Positions 54,975 through 63,755 of a DNA stretch of 64,000 bases are shown here, in pieces. The stretch's first letter is position 1; each line of letters begins with the position of its first letter. Location of the stretch: NCBI GenBank assembly GCA_900540045.1, contig UQEF01000001.1, positions 62,001 to 126,000 of the forward strand, written 5' to 3'. Source of the DNA: an uncultured Eubacteriales bacterium (GTDB lineage Bacteria; Bacillota; Clostridia; Christensenellales; Aristaeellaceae). The notes beneath the pieces were generated by a model, which saw nothing but the letters and a program-made list of their open reading frames with translations, was not told the origin of the DNA and searched no databases. A program made the position numbers and the translations under genes.

Positions 54975-55880
54975 TTAAAACAGCTTCTCGGGATAGGTGC
55001 CGTCCTCGTGCATCTTTTTGAGTTCGGCCTGCACATAGGGCTTATCCTCGTGGTAGGTCACGCCGAACCACACCGCGTCGGTAGAGAGCACATCCACCTT
55101 CAGGCCGTCCTCGTGCATGAGCTGGTCCACGAGCACGGGCAGCACATATTCGGCCTTGAGCTCGGTGGGGGAGAGGCTCTTGAGGAAAGCGGTGAAGCGC
55201 TCCTCAGCCTTATCAAACAGCCAGGGCGTGAATCCGAAGAAGTTCATGCTGACCAGGCTTTCGGGATTGAGAATGACGCCGTTTGGGTCCTTCTCGGTAT
55301 CGCGGATGGTGCCGTCGGGGAAGGGCTGGATCTTGTAGGTTTCGGTCACGGAAGTCAGGTGGCCGTTTGCATCCACATCGCACACGCCACGGGTGACATG
55401 GCCATGCTCGCTGACGGTGTTCTTCAGATAGTAGCCCACCATGCAGGCGTGTTTTTCGGGAGCGAGCTTTTCCAGATGGTCCACCATGGTCTTGAAGGCG
55501 CTGGTGCCATAGTAATCATCCGCGTTGATGACGGCGAAGGGCTCGTGGATCAGGTCCTTGGCCGCCAGAATAGCCTGCACCGTGCCCAGGGGTTTGGTAC
55601 GCTCGGCGGGGATGGAGCAGCCCGCAGGCAGGTTGCCGAGCTCCTGGAAGGCGTATTCCACCTTCACACTGCCCTTGACCACGTCGCCCACCAGTTCGCG
55701 GAAGCGGTCCTCAAAGTCATGCTTGATGATGAATACGACCTTGTTGAACCCCGCCTTCACGGCATCGTAGATGGAGTAGAGCATCAGCACCTCGTTATGA
55801 GGACCCATGCCGTCAATCTGCTTGTTTCCGCCGTAACGCGAGCCCATACCGGCGGCCATGATCACTAAGGTTTTATCCAT
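54975..55880 (-). CDS. Sugar-phosphate nucleotidyltransferase (UTP-glucose-1-phosphate uridylyltransferase-like)
   Basis: A 301-residue nucleotidyltransferase. The N-terminal signature is LVIMAAGMGSRYGGNKQIDG, with the G-x-G-x-R pattern and a conserved lysine. The metal/sugar site is VINADDYYGTSAF. The location upstream of galE fits a glucose-1-phosphate uridylyltransferase making UDP-glucose, but the sequence diverges from classic GalU, and other NDP-sugar specificities are possible. The ATG at 55880 follows AAAGGATTGATCAAC. Confidence 0.8.
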   Translation of the reverse strand: MDKTLVIMAAGMGSRYGGNKQIDGMGPHNEVLMLYSIYDAVKAGFNKVVFIIKHDFEDRFRELVGDVVKGSVKVEYAFQELGNLPAGCSIPAERTKPLGTVQAILAAKDLIHEPFAVINADDYYGTSAFKTMVDHLEKLAPEKHACMVGYYLKNTVSEHGHVTRGVCDVDANGHLTSVTETYKIQPFPDGTIRDTEKDPNGVILNPESLVSMNFFGFTPWLFDKAEERFTAFLKSLSPTELKAEYVLPVLVDQLMHEDGLKVDVLSTDAVWFGVTYHEDKPYVQAELKKMHEDGTYPEKLF

Positions 55881-55945
55881 GTTGATCAATCCTTTCTCCC
55901 GTATCTGTTTATGCTCGACCCGTCTTACGGCGGGGGAAAGCTGGC

Positions 55946-57442
55946 TTATAGCGCCGTGCGCAAAGGCTGTTTGCCCTTACCCCTGCGGGAACCGGTCTTT
56001 TTTCCCCGGCCGCCTGAGGCCGGCCCGGCAAGGGAAACAGGCCGGGGTTCCACGCGCATCTCCGGGCAGTCTACAGGCTTGTCCTCAAAGCCCTCTGTGC
56101 TGTCGCGGCGGAAAAAGACCGTCAGGGTGCGCAGCATGAGCTTGAAGTCGTAGGAAAGGGAAAAGTTTTCGATGTAGAGGAGGTCCAAAATCGCCTTGTC
56201 CTTGGGACTGGTATTGTACTTGCCCTCGATTTGCGCAAGGCCGGTCAGTCCCGCCTTCATCTGCTGGCGGTAGGCGAATTCGGGTACCTCGCGAGTGTAG
56301 CGGTCCACATTTTCCAGCATCTCCGGGCGGGGGCCCACGATGCTCATGTCGCCGCGCAGCACGTTCCACAGCTGGGGCAGCTCGTCAATGCGGTACTTGC
56401 GCAAAAAGCGGCCCACCGGGGTGACGCGCACATCATCCTTGCGGGCGGAAAGGCAGTTTTCCTCCTCGCGGTTTTCCGGATACATGGTGCGGAACTTGAT
56501 GATCTGAAAGATGCGCCCATTGATGGTGGCGCGGTCCTGCCGGAACAGCACCGACCCGTTGCCGCTGGATTTGAGCACAATGGCGGTGATCAGCATCACG
56601 GGACTGGTCAGCACCAGGCCGGCCATGCTGATGACGATGTCGCACGCGCGCTTGAGAAACATCTGCGTAAGGGTAAGCTCCATGCGGTGGATGAACAGGA
56701 AGGGCGCGTCATCCAGAATGCTTTGCTGGGCGGTGGAGATGACCACATCCTCCAGCTCGGCCAACAGGTAAATGGTTTTGTTGTGCTTGTAGCAATAGGC
56801 TTCCAGCAGGGCTTCCTCCGTATCGGGAATGCCCGCCAGAAATACCACGTCGTGGTCCTGAATGGTCTGCTTTACGTCCGGGCATTCGTAGTGGACCACA
56901 TCGGTCAGCCGGTAGCGCTGGCGAAACGTGGCCATTTTGGAGGCTACGTGCTCAGCCAGCTCCTGGGAAGACGCGACGATGCAGCAGTCCAGCGGCGGAT
57001 TGATGCGGAAATAATACCGGTAGCCGAGCGCTACAAAGAGATAGATCATGAGCAGCTGCAAAATGAAAGCCCCAAACAGCAGGGCCAGGTCCTCGCCCCA
57101 GAAGGTAAAGCTGGGGTTGGCATCCGGGTTGTTGGGGTTGGTATTCATGATCTGCAGCATCACGTAGGTGATCAGATCTGTAAAAAACGTGGCCAGCGAT
57201 ATGCTGGCAAAGACGGACCGCATTTTTTTGACGCCGATCTCATAGCCGCCATACACCACGCTGAGGAGCAGCATGGTCAGCACAAACGTAGCTATCGTGG
57301 TGCCGGCGGTACGGCTGATGTTCAAAATGGCCTCGTTGGTAATGGAAAGCATGCCAAAAAAGGACACGAACAGCGATGCATATAAAAGCGCCTGGAAGCA
57401 TAGCTTCATCAGCTGTGTGGCATAAAAGCGTTTGCGTTGCAT
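55946..57442 (-). CDS. Polyprenyl-phosphate glycosylphosphotransferase (initiating sugar transferase)
   Basis: A 498-residue membrane enzyme that transfers a sugar phosphate to undecaprenyl phosphate, starting a surface polysaccharide. Four N-terminal membrane segments (to about residue 160) and a cytoplasmic CoA-binding-like/Rossmann region precede the bacterial sugar transferase core. The core contains KRACDIVISMAGLVLTSPVM, LFRQDRATINGRIFQIIKFR, KYRIDELPQLWNVLRGDMSI and VGPRPEMLENV. A basic tail ends the protein. GGAGG before ATG 57442 decides the start over ATG 57454. Sugar specificity is not evident. Confidence 0.92.
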   Translation of the reverse strand: MQRKRFYATQLMKLCFQALLYASLFVSFFGMLSITNEAILNISRTAGTTIATFVLTMLLLSVVYGGYEIGVKKMRSVFASISLATFFTDLITYVMLQIMNTNPNNPDANPSFTFWGEDLALLFGAFILQLLMIYLFVALGYRYYFRINPPLDCCIVASSQELAEHVASKMATFRQRYRLTDVVHYECPDVKQTIQDHDVVFLAGIPDTEEALLEAYCYKHNKTIYLLAELEDVVISTAQQSILDDAPFLFIHRMELTLTQMFLKRACDIVISMAGLVLTSPVMLITAIVLKSSGNGSVLFRQDRATINGRIFQIIKFRTMYPENREEENCLSARKDDVRVTPVGRFLRKYRIDELPQLWNVLRGDMSIVGPRPEMLENVDRYTREVPEFAYRQQMKAGLTGLAQIEGKYNTSPKDKAILDLLYIENFSLSYDFKLMLRTLTVFFRRDSTEGFEDKPVDCPEMRVEPRPVSLAGPASGGRGKKTGSRRGKGKQPLRTAL

Positions 57443-57517
57443 AGACGCCTCCATCAGTGCGGGCCCTGTCGGGGGGAGAATGGCATCGCCCCGAAAAAAA
57501 CCCCATATACCTTACAC

Positions 57518-57546
57518 AGCATAGCACGGCATTTGGAATGTGTCAA
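57518..57546 (-). promoter_or_regulatory. Sigma-A promoter of the sugar transferase-galE operon
   Basis: Minus strand TTGACA (57541-57546), 17-bp spacer, TATGCT (57518-57523). It overlaps the end of the cysteine desulfurase gene. Confidence 0.88.
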
Positions 57547-58685
57547 GCGCGGTCAGGGCCCAGAAGCCGCCCGACGGCTGCGGCCAGTTCCTCCACATCG
57601 GTTTCGGTGTTGTAGATACCCACGCTGGCGCGGCAGGCGCCCGTGTGCAGCGTGCCAAGCCACTGGTGCACGGAGGGAGCACAGTGCAGCCCGGCGCGCA
57701 GGGCGAAGCCGTCGTGGGCCAGCGCGTCGCACAGCTCGCCGGGGTCCATGGAGGTGGGCACAAAGCTGACCACGCCCACCTTGGGCGCGGCGGGGTGGCC
57801 CAGCACGCGCACGCCGCGCAGGGCGGACAGGCGCGTGCGCAGATCGCGCGCCAGGGAATCCTCGTACTGCTCGATTTCCTCCCGGTGAGACAGCGCGAAG
57901 CGCGCTCCAACCAGCAGGCCCGCAATCCCCGGCAGGTTGGCGGTGCCGCTTTCGTAGCGGTCGGGAAGCTGCTTTGGCTGAATCATGCTTTCGCTCTGCG
58001 AGCCGGTACCGCCCACCACCAGCGGCCGGGGCAGCATGCCGCGGCCCAGCACCAGCACGCCCGTGCCGTGCGGCCCCAGCAGTCCCTTGTGACCCGGCAT
58101 GGCGATCATGTCCGCGCCCAGCGAGGATAGTGATACATCCAGAATGCCCGCCGTCTGTGCGGCATCCACCAGCAGGGGGACACCGTAAGGCTTGAGCGCG
58201 CGGGACAGCTGCTGCACCGGCTGCACCACGCCTGTCACGTTGCTGGCATGGCAGATCACGCATAGTGCGGTGCGCGGCGTAACGGCGGCAGTCAGCGCCT
58301 CCGGAGCGATCAGCCCCAGGCTGTTGGGCGCGAGCATGCGCACGCGGATGGCCCCCTGCTCCTCCAGCCCCTTGAGCACGCGCATCACGGCATTATGCTC
58401 GGCGTGGGAGCAGATCACCTCGTCTCCTTCGCACAGCGTGCCGCGGATGGCGGTGTTGAGCGCCTCGGTGCAGCTGGGGAAAAAGACGACGTTTTCGGGC
58501 GCGGGCGCGTCAAACGCCTCGGCCAGCAGCTCGCGGCACCGTTGAATGATGCGTCCCCCACACAACGAGAGCGCGTGCCCTGAACGCCCCGGATTGCCGC
58601 CGAGCTTCTGCAGTGTGCCCGCCATGGCGCGCACCACCATGGGCGGTTTGGGAAACGAGGTGGCGGCGTTGTCCAGATAGATCAT
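57543..58685 (-). CDS. Cysteine desulfurase-family PLP enzyme
   Basis: A 380-residue class V aminotransferase-fold enzyme. IYLDNAATSFPKPPMVVRAM is a typical start. The residues HAEHNAV and DAAQTAG surround the PLP. The PLP lysine is in MPGHKGLLGPHGTG. RAGLHCAPSVHQWLGT holds the catalytic cysteine. It would remove sulfur (or selenium) from cysteine (selenocysteine). It belongs to the subgroup found beside Se/S carrier-like proteins rather than to the IscS housekeeping group. The ATG at 58685 follows AAGGAGG. It is divergent from the DUF3343 gene. Confidence 0.88.
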   Translation of the reverse strand: MIYLDNAATSFPKPPMVVRAMAGTLQKLGGNPGRSGHALSLCGGRIIQRCRELLAEAFDAPAPENVVFFPSCTEALNTAIRGTLCEGDEVICSHAEHNAVMRVLKGLEEQGAIRVRMLAPNSLGLIAPEALTAAVTPRTALCVICHASNVTGVVQPVQQLSRALKPYGVPLLVDAAQTAGILDVSLSSLGADMIAMPGHKGLLGPHGTGVLVLGRGMLPRPLVVGGTGSQSESMIQPKQLPDRYESGTANLPGIAGLLVGARFALSHREEIEQYEDSLARDLRTRLSALRGVRVLGHPAAPKVGVVSFVPTSMDPGELCDALAHDGFALRAGLHCAPSVHQWLGTLHTGACRASVGIYNTETDVEELAAAVGRLLGPDRA

Positions 58686-58730
58686 CCCGAAAACCTCCTT
58701 CGAGGCCCCACACACGCGGGCCGCTCTACG

Positions 58731-58741
58731 CATACTGTATG
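58731..58741. promoter_or_regulatory. 11-bp palindrome in the divergent desulfurase/DUF3343 spacer
   Basis: CATACTGTATG is a perfect palindrome around a central T, placed between the two divergent genes. Possible operator; promoters here are not clear. Confidence 0.35.
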
Positions 58742-58765
58742 AGCAGGGAGGGGGGAAATGAACCC

Positions 58766-59035
58766 ATGCAGCAGGAAGTTTTCGGGATCGCGTCATTCCG
58801 CTCGCGCCAGCAGGTGCTCAAGTTTGAAGGAGCGCTGCGCCGCGCGGGCGTGCGCGTGTCGGTCATCACCACACCTCGCGACGTGTCGGTGGGTTGCGGG
58901 CTGAGCATCCGCTTCGAGCTGAATGATGCGCGGCATGTGATGGAGGTGTATGAGCAGCTCCATCCCTCGAACCTGATCGGCTTCTATCGCGTGGAGCGCA
59001 AAAATGGTCAGCGCACGGTGACAAGGCCGCTGTAA
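58766..59035 (+). CDS. DUF3343 (putative Se/S carrier-like) protein
   Basis: An 89-residue cytoplasmic protein of the DUF3343 family, described as a possible selenium or sulfur carrier. The core runs FGIASFRSRQQVLKFEGALR, VSVITTPRDVSVGCGLSIRF, where the CGLSIRF cysteine is the likely persulfide site, and VYEQLHPSNLIGFYRVE. The ATG at 58766 follows GGGAGGGGGG. It faces the cysteine desulfurase gene with 80 bp between starts, which fits sulfur or selenium relay. selD is not in the window. Confidence 0.85.
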   Translation: MQQEVFGIASFRSRQQVLKFEGALRRAGVRVSVITTPRDVSVGCGLSIRFELNDARHVMEVYEQLHPSNLIGFYRVERKNGQRTVTRPL

Positions 59036-59046
59036 ACGGCTTGCCA

Positions 59047-59088
59047 GCGGTCCCCGGCAGGAGTATGCTTGCCGGGGACCGCTTTTTT
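59047..59088 (+). terminator. Intrinsic terminator of the DUF3343 gene
   Basis: Perfect 13-bp stem (59047-59059 with 59070-59082) followed by six T. Confidence 0.93.
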
Positions 59089-59101
59089 CTCGCACCGGTG
59101 C

Positions 59102-59128
59102 AACCTTCAGGGCTCCCGGCGCTTCTAA
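59102..59128 (+). promoter_or_regulatory. Candidate ECF-type promoter, possible autoregulation
   Basis: AACCTT (59102-59107), 14-bp spacer, CTTCTAA (59122-59128). The AACCTT/TCTAAT pair resembles promoters recognised by ECF sigma factors in Firmicutes and lies directly before an ECF sigma gene. The spacer is at the short end. Confidence 0.45.
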
Positions 59129-59148
59129 TGGAGGAAAGGGGGAGGAAC

Positions 59149-59631
59149 ATGGACAAGCAGACCTTTTCCGAGGGGGTTCGGCGAATGGAGCGTAGCCTGT
59201 ACCGCGTGGCCATGAGCTATACCGGCAACGTGCCGGACGCGGCCGACGCAGTCCAGGAGGCGTTGCTGCGCGCCTGGAGGCGGCGTGACACGCTGCGCGA
59301 CGAGCGCTACTTCGATACGTGGCTCATGCGCGTTGTGATCAACGAGAGCAAGACGCTGCTGCGAAGGAGGCGGCGTATGCTGCCCATGGCGCAGCCGCCC
59401 GAACCCGGCGCGGCAGAGCCGCCCGGCGCGGACGCAGCGCTGCATGAGGCGCTGTTCAGCCTGCCGCCCCACTACCGCCTGCCGCTGACGCTGACCTGTC
59501 TGGAGGGATATACCATGCGCGAGGCCGCGCATATGCTGGGCGTGCCGGAGGGCACGGTGAAGGCGCGCGTGCACCGCGCGCGACGGCAACTCAAGGAGCT
59601 GCTGGGAGAGGAGGAAACGGACGATGCGTGA
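59149..59631 (+). CDS. ECF-type RNA polymerase sigma factor
   Basis: A 160-residue group 4 sigma factor. Region 2 contains VPDAADAVQEALLRAWRRRD with the core-binding and -10 reading helices and YFDTWLMRVVINESKTLL. Region 4 contains LPPHYRLPLTLTCLEGYTMR and EAAHMLGVPEGTVKARVHRA, the -35 reading HTH. The ATG at 59149 follows GGGGGAGGAA. It overlaps the downstream membrane-protein gene by 8 bp, the usual sigma/anti-sigma arrangement. The inducing signal is unknown. Confidence 0.92.
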   Translation: MDKQTFSEGVRRMERSLYRVAMSYTGNVPDAADAVQEALLRAWRRRDTLRDERYFDTWLMRVVINESKTLLRRRRRMLPMAQPPEPGAAEPPGADAALHEALFSLPPHYRLPLTLTCLEGYTMREAAHMLGVPEGTVKARVHRARRQLKELLGEEETDDA

Positions 59632-60568
59632 AAAAGATCTGGACCGCGCCTTTGGCAATACGCCGCCCGCGTTCACCGGGCGAATCAATCAGACACTTGC
59701 ACAGCTGGAGGACAAACCCCGTCGCATTCCGCGCCTGCGCGCGGCACTGATCGTGGCGGCGGTGCTGGCGCTGCTGTGCGGCATTGCCTACGCGGTGATC
59801 ATGCAGGGGCAGGCATGGTATTACAACAACCGGTTCACCGCCTATCAGGAACACGAGCCCCAGAAGCATCAGGCCATCATGGACAACCTGCAGATCGTGA
59901 CACAGCAGGAGCAGACGGAGGGAACGCCCGTGCGCGTGACCGTGCAGGATGCGGCCTGGGTCCCGCAGGAGAAGCTGCTGACGGTATCGCTGCGCGCCGT
60001 AGAGGCGGACCCGCAGACGCAGGAACTGCATCCCATGTGGAACCTGGACCCCGACGGCAGCTATGTGGGGGATGACGCGGAGGCGCTGGCCGAGGACGAG
60101 GAAGCACGGAGCGAACACTGGCTGCTCACGGAAAAGGGCTTCGGTCCCGTGCGGGAGATGATGAACGATGGCTCGAAGGAACTGCTGCTCTTTGAGGCGG
60201 ACCGGGTACTGCTGGGCACCCCGGACAATGCGGTGGAAATAGTGGGGAATGGCAGCAGCATGGACAGCTTTGTGGGGGAGGACGGCGCGGTCATCACGGT
60301 GCTGAAGATGGAGCTTCCCTGGCTGGACGAAGGCTATGAGGCGCAGGTGATGGCGCGTGAGGGCATGGAGGAAGCGCAGAAGGAGCGCCTCGTGACACAG
60401 GCCCAAAAGGCGCGGGAGGCGCTGTCGGCCCAGGCGGGCGGCGAGCTGAGCCTGTGCGTGCCCTACGAGGTGTCCACCTATGTGGAGGGCGACGACGAGG
60501 CCCTTTACTGCGGAGGGGTGAAAGGCTGGGTCAGCTTCCGCATCCGGGTGGAGGAAAACGCACAGTAA
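59624..60568 (+). CDS. Single-pass membrane protein, probable anti-sigma factor
   Basis: A 314-residue protein. About 40 cytoplasmic residues (MREKDLDRAFGNTPPAFTGR) precede a membrane segment (LRAALIVAAVLALLCGIAYA, residues about 38-60). About 250 acidic extracytoplasmic residues follow. The short cytoplasmic head, one membrane span and 8-bp overlap with the sigma gene fit an anti-sigma factor of the DUF4179-like kind. No zinc-binding HxxxCxxC motif is seen, so it is not a ZAS-type. The role is inferred from context. Confidence 0.65.
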   Translation: MREKDLDRAFGNTPPAFTGRINQTLAQLEDKPRRIPRLRAALIVAAVLALLCGIAYAVIMQGQAWYYNNRFTAYQEHEPQKHQAIMDNLQIVTQQEQTEGTPVRVTVQDAAWVPQEKLLTVSLRAVEADPQTQELHPMWNLDPDGSYVGDDAEALAEDEEARSEHWLLTEKGFGPVREMMNDGSKELLLFEADRVLLGTPDNAVEIVGNGSSMDSFVGEDGAVITVLKMELPWLDEGYEAQVMAREGMEEAQKERLVTQAQKAREALSAQAGGELSLCVPYEVSTYVEGDDEALYCGGVKGWVSFRIRVEENAQ

Positions 60569-60580
60569 AGAAAAAGAAAG

Positions 60581-60627
60581 GCAGCCGTCCCAAATCCGCA
60601 CTTGCGTGAGGGTGGGACGGCTGCTTT
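60581..60627 (+). terminator. Intrinsic terminator of the sigma factor operon
   Basis: A 12-bp perfect stem (60581-60592 with 60613-60624), then TTTC. Confidence 0.8.
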
Positions 60628-60726
60628 CACATTGAAAAAAGATGTCCGAAGCCGGCAGATTGCGCTTGAGAGGTTGGCGTTTTTGTGACCGCATCGCAGG
60701 CGCAGGGGAAAGCGCTATGACAAGCA

Positions 60727-60756
60727 AACGCCCCGTGCTTTCCGGCACGGGGCGTT
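60727..60756 (-). terminator. Terminator of rpmB
   Basis: AACGCCCCGTGC and GCACGGGGCGTT form a 12-bp stem; on the minus strand it ends in GTTTGCTT. A moderate U-tract. Confidence 0.7.
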
Positions 60757-60778
60757 CAATGTCCAATCGGCGATCCCA

Positions 60779-60994
60779 TCAGGCTTCCACGTTGGACTTG
60801 GAGGGCAGCGCACGCTGCACGTTGCCGCTGCGCAGGCAACGGGTGCACACATTCAGACGCTTGGCCTGACCATCGACCACGACGCGGACGCGCTGCACGT
60901 TCGGCGCCCAAATGCGGTTGGTCTTGCGGTTGGAGTGGCTCACGTTGTGGCCGCTCATGGAACCCTTCGCACAAACCTCACAAAACTTGCCCAT
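60779..60994 (-). CDS. rpmB: 50S ribosomal protein L28
   Basis: A 71-residue ribosomal protein bL28. [40 protein letters not shown] and [13 protein letters not shown] are family motifs. The CxxC pairs (CEVC, CTRC) indicate the zinc-binding form. The ATG at 60994 follows AGGAGGTGTAGTG. Own promoter at 61040-61068. Confidence 0.95.
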   Translation of the reverse strand: MGKFCEVCAKGSMSGHNVSHSNRKTNRIWAPNVQRVRVVVDGQAKRLNVCTRCLRSGNVQRALPSKSNVEA

Positions 60995-61039
60995 CACTAC
61001 ACCTCCTAACGGGAGTTTGCATTCATAACAGCCTGTCTA

Positions 61040-61068
61040 TTGTATCATGGTTTGCATGCTTTGACAAG
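61040..61068 (-). promoter_or_regulatory. Sigma-A promoter of rpmB
   Basis: Minus strand TTGTCA (61063-61068), 17-bp spacer, TACAAT (61040-61045). Confidence 0.8.
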
Positions 61069-61114
61069 AGAAAACATGGATTTTGGCGAGAAATTTCGTG
61101 CCGGATCTCTCGCT

Positions 61115-62923
61115 TTATTTATCATCCATCTTGAGCACGGCCAGAAACGCTTCGCTGGGCACGGAAACGGTACCGAACTGGCGCATGCGCTTCTTGCCCT
61201 CCTTCTGCTTTTCCAGCAGCTTTTTCTTTCGGGAGATGTCGCCGCCGTAGCACTTGGCCAACACGTCCTTGCGCATGGCCTTGACGGTTTCGCGGGCGAT
61301 GATCTTGCCGCCGATGGCTGCCTGAATGGGAATTTCAAACAGCTGACGGGGAATCACATCCTTGAGCTTCTCGGCGATGCTGCGGCCGCGCGCATAGGCC
61401 TTGTCCTTGTGAACGATGATGGAGAAGGCGTCGCACAGTTCGCCGTTAAGCAAAATATCCAGCTTGACCAGCTCGCTCTCGCGGTATCCCTTGAGCTCAT
61501 AGTCGAAGCTGGCGTAGCCGCGGCTTCGGCTCTTGACCTGGTCAAAGAACTCAAAGATGATTTCATTCAGGGGAATTTCGTAAATCAGCTTGACGCGTCC
61601 ACCCTCGTACTGCATGTCGATGAAGATGCCACGCTTGTCCACACAGATGTCCATCATCGCGCCCACGAACTCCTGGGGCGTATAGAGGGTGCAGGTGACA
61701 TATGGCTCCTCCATACGCGCAATCTCACCCGCGGGAGGAAGGTTGGAGGGATTATCGATGGAAAGCTCCGTCCCGTCGGTTTTAAACACATGGTAGATAA
61801 CGCTGGGCGCGGTGGTGACCAGGTCCAGGTCAAACTCCCGCTCCAGCCGCTGTTGGATGATCTCCATGTGCAATAGTCCCAGAAACCCGCAGCGAAACCC
61901 GTGTCCCAGCGCGGTCGAGGTTTCCGGATCAAAGGAGAGGGAAGCGTCGTTCATGCGCAGCTTTTCCAGCGCGTCGCGCAGGTTGTCATAGTCCGCGCCG
62001 TCTGCCGGATAGATGCCGCAGAACACCATGGGGGTCACCTTTCGGTAGCCGGGCAGAGGCTTGTCCGCCGGGCGGGCTGCGTCGGTGATGGTATCGCCCA
62101 CACGGGTATCGGCCACGTCCTTGATGGAGGCGGAAACATAGCCCACGTCGCCGGGATAGAGCGCATCGCAGGGCGAATAGCCGGGTCGGAAGGTACCCAC
62201 CTCCACCACGTCAAATTCGCTGCCTGTCTGCATCAGCCGCATGCGCATGCCCGGCTTGACAGTGCCCTGCATCACACGCACAAAGCAGATGGCGCCGCGG
62301 TAGTTGTCGTAGAAGGCATCGAAGATCAGCGCCTGCAGAGGCGCGCTTTCATCGCCCGTGGGCGCGGGGATGTGTTTGACGATCGCCTCCAGCACGTCCC
62401 GGCAGTTTTCACCCGTCTTAGCCGAGATCATCGGCGCCTCGGAGGCGTCCAGCCCGATGACGTCCTCAATTTCCTTTTTTACCTCTTCGGGCTGTGCGGA
62501 AGGAAGATCGATCTTGTTGATGACGGGGATGGTTTCCAGATCGTGCTCCAGCGCCATATAGACATTGGCCAGGGTTTGCGCCTCGATGCCCTGCGTGGCA
62601 TCCACCACCAGCAGCGCACCCTCGCATGCGGCCAGCGCCCGGCTGACCTCGTAGCTGAAGTCCACATGACCGGGGGTATCGATCAGGTTCAAAGTGTAGG
62701 TTTCGCCGTCCAGTGCCGTGTACTGCATGCGCACAGCCTTGGATTTGATGGTGATGCCGCGCTCGCGCTCCAGCTCCATGGAGTCGAGAATCTGATCCAC
62801 CATCTGGCGCTGTTCAAAAACACCCGTCATCTCCAAAAGGCGGTCGGCCAGCGTGCTCTTGCCGTGGTCGATGTGGGCGATGATGCAGAAGTTGCGGATA
62901 TGGCTCAGCCGGTCTGCGTGCAA
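61115..62923 (-). CDS. lepA: Elongation factor 4 (LepA)
   Basis: A 602-residue translational GTPase that acts on stalled ribosomes. G1 is HIDHGKST, the switch region [12 protein letters not shown]3 [16 protein letters not shown] and G4 NKIDLPSA. The LepA-specific C-terminal domain ends near [20 protein letters not shown]. The start is TTG at 62923, because GGAGGGG lies five bases upstream and the protein then begins [20 protein letters not shown] like other LepA proteins. The in-frame ATG at 62956 has no binding site. Confidence 0.97.
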   Translation of the reverse strand: MHADRLSHIRNFCIIAHIDHGKSTLADRLLEMTGVFEQRQMVDQILDSMELERERGITIKSKAVRMQYTALDGETYTLNLIDTPGHVDFSYEVSRALAACEGALLVVDATQGIEAQTLANVYMALEHDLETIPVINKIDLPSAQPEEVKKEIEDVIGLDASEAPMISAKTGENCRDVLEAIVKHIPAPTGDESAPLQALIFDAFYDNYRGAICFVRVMQGTVKPGMRMRLMQTGSEFDVVEVGTFRPGYSPCDALYPGDVGYVSASIKDVADTRVGDTITDAARPADKPLPGYRKVTPMVFCGIYPADGADYDNLRDALEKLRMNDASLSFDPETSTALGHGFRCGFLGLLHMEIIQQRLEREFDLDLVTTAPSVIYHVFKTDGTELSIDNPSNLPPAGEIARMEEPYVTCTLYTPQEFVGAMMDICVDKRGIFIDMQYEGGRVKLIYEIPLNEIIFEFFDQVKSRSRGYASFDYELKGYRESELVKLDILLNGELCDAFSIIVHKDKAYARGRSIAEKLKDVIPRQLFEIPIQAAIGGKIIARETVKAMRKDVLAKCYGGDISRKKKLLEKQKEGKKRMRQFGTVSVPSEAFLAVLKMDDK

Positions 62924-63068
62924 AAAAACCCCTCCAAAACAAGCGGAATCCAACATCCTCTATCATATCGGATTCACCGGGAAAATGCAAGCGGGAAGGG
63001 CTTTGTCAAAAATGGCGCGGCGAGGCTGCCGACGCCGCGCGTTATGCCGTAAAATGCCGCATTTTGTC

Positions 63069-63097
63069 TTGACAGGGCCCGCCGGGTCTGCTATCGT
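63069..63097 (+). promoter_or_regulatory. Sigma-A promoter of udk
   Basis: TTGACA (63069-63074), 17-bp spacer, TATCGT (63092-63097). Confidence 0.75.
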
Positions 63098-63131
63098 AGG
63101 GAAAAAAGCAGGGAAGGGCACGGTGCGGGCC

Positions 63132-63755
63132 ATGATCGTCATCGGAATCTGCGGCGCCAGCGGGAGCGGCAAAAGCACGCTGGCGGAGGAGCTTTGCCGG
63201 GCCATTGGCAAAGGGTGCCTCGTTATCAACCATGACTGCTATTATCGGGACCACCCCAGCCTCACCTTTGAGGAACGGTCTCTGCTCAACTACGACGAGC
63301 CGGAAATCTTCGATCATGATCTGTTTCTGGAGGATATCAAGCTTCTTCTGGATGGAAAACCTATTACCCGCAAGCGCTATGACTACACCCAGCATCGCCG
63401 CGCCGATACGGACGAGCTGATCTATCCGCCGGATGTGCTCATCATCGAGGGCATTCATGTGTTCTATGACGAGCGCCTGTGCGAATTGATGTTTCTCAAG
63501 CTGTATATGAGCGTAGAGCCGGATATCTGCCTGCTGCGCCGCATTACCCGCGACATCAATGAGCGTGGGCGCAGCATCGAAAACATTTCGGTCCAGTATC
63601 TGAGCACCGTCAAGCCCATGTACGACAAGCACATCCGCAATTACATCGAACTGGCGGACGTGATCGTGGCGCATGGGGGACGCAACGCGCGCATCGTGGA
63701 TATTCTGGCCGGCTATGTGCGCGACGAACTCAGGCTTCGCGGGGTGGAGGAATAA
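63132..63755 (+). CDS. udk: Uridine kinase
   Basis: A 207-residue kinase that phosphorylates uridine and cytidine in pyrimidine salvage. Walker A GASGSGKST is at residues 7-15. The segments NHDCYYRDHPSLTFEERSLL, NYDEPEIFDHDLF and IIEGIHVFYD (with the catalytic/base-contacting residues) follow, and the lid RRITRDINERGRSIENIS is intact. ATG at 63132 is used; GTG 63123 is an in-frame option with the stronger purine tract (AGGGAAGGG) only four bases upstream. Confidence 0.93.
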   Translation: MIVIGICGASGSGKSTLAEELCRAIGKGCLVINHDCYYRDHPSLTFEERSLLNYDEPEIFDHDLFLEDIKLLLDGKPITRKRYDYTQHRRADTDELIYPPDVLIIEGIHVFYDERLCELMFLKLYMSVEPDICLLRRITRDINERGRSIENISVQYLSTVKPMYDKHIRNYIELADVIVAHGGRNARIVDILAGYVRDELRLRGVEE

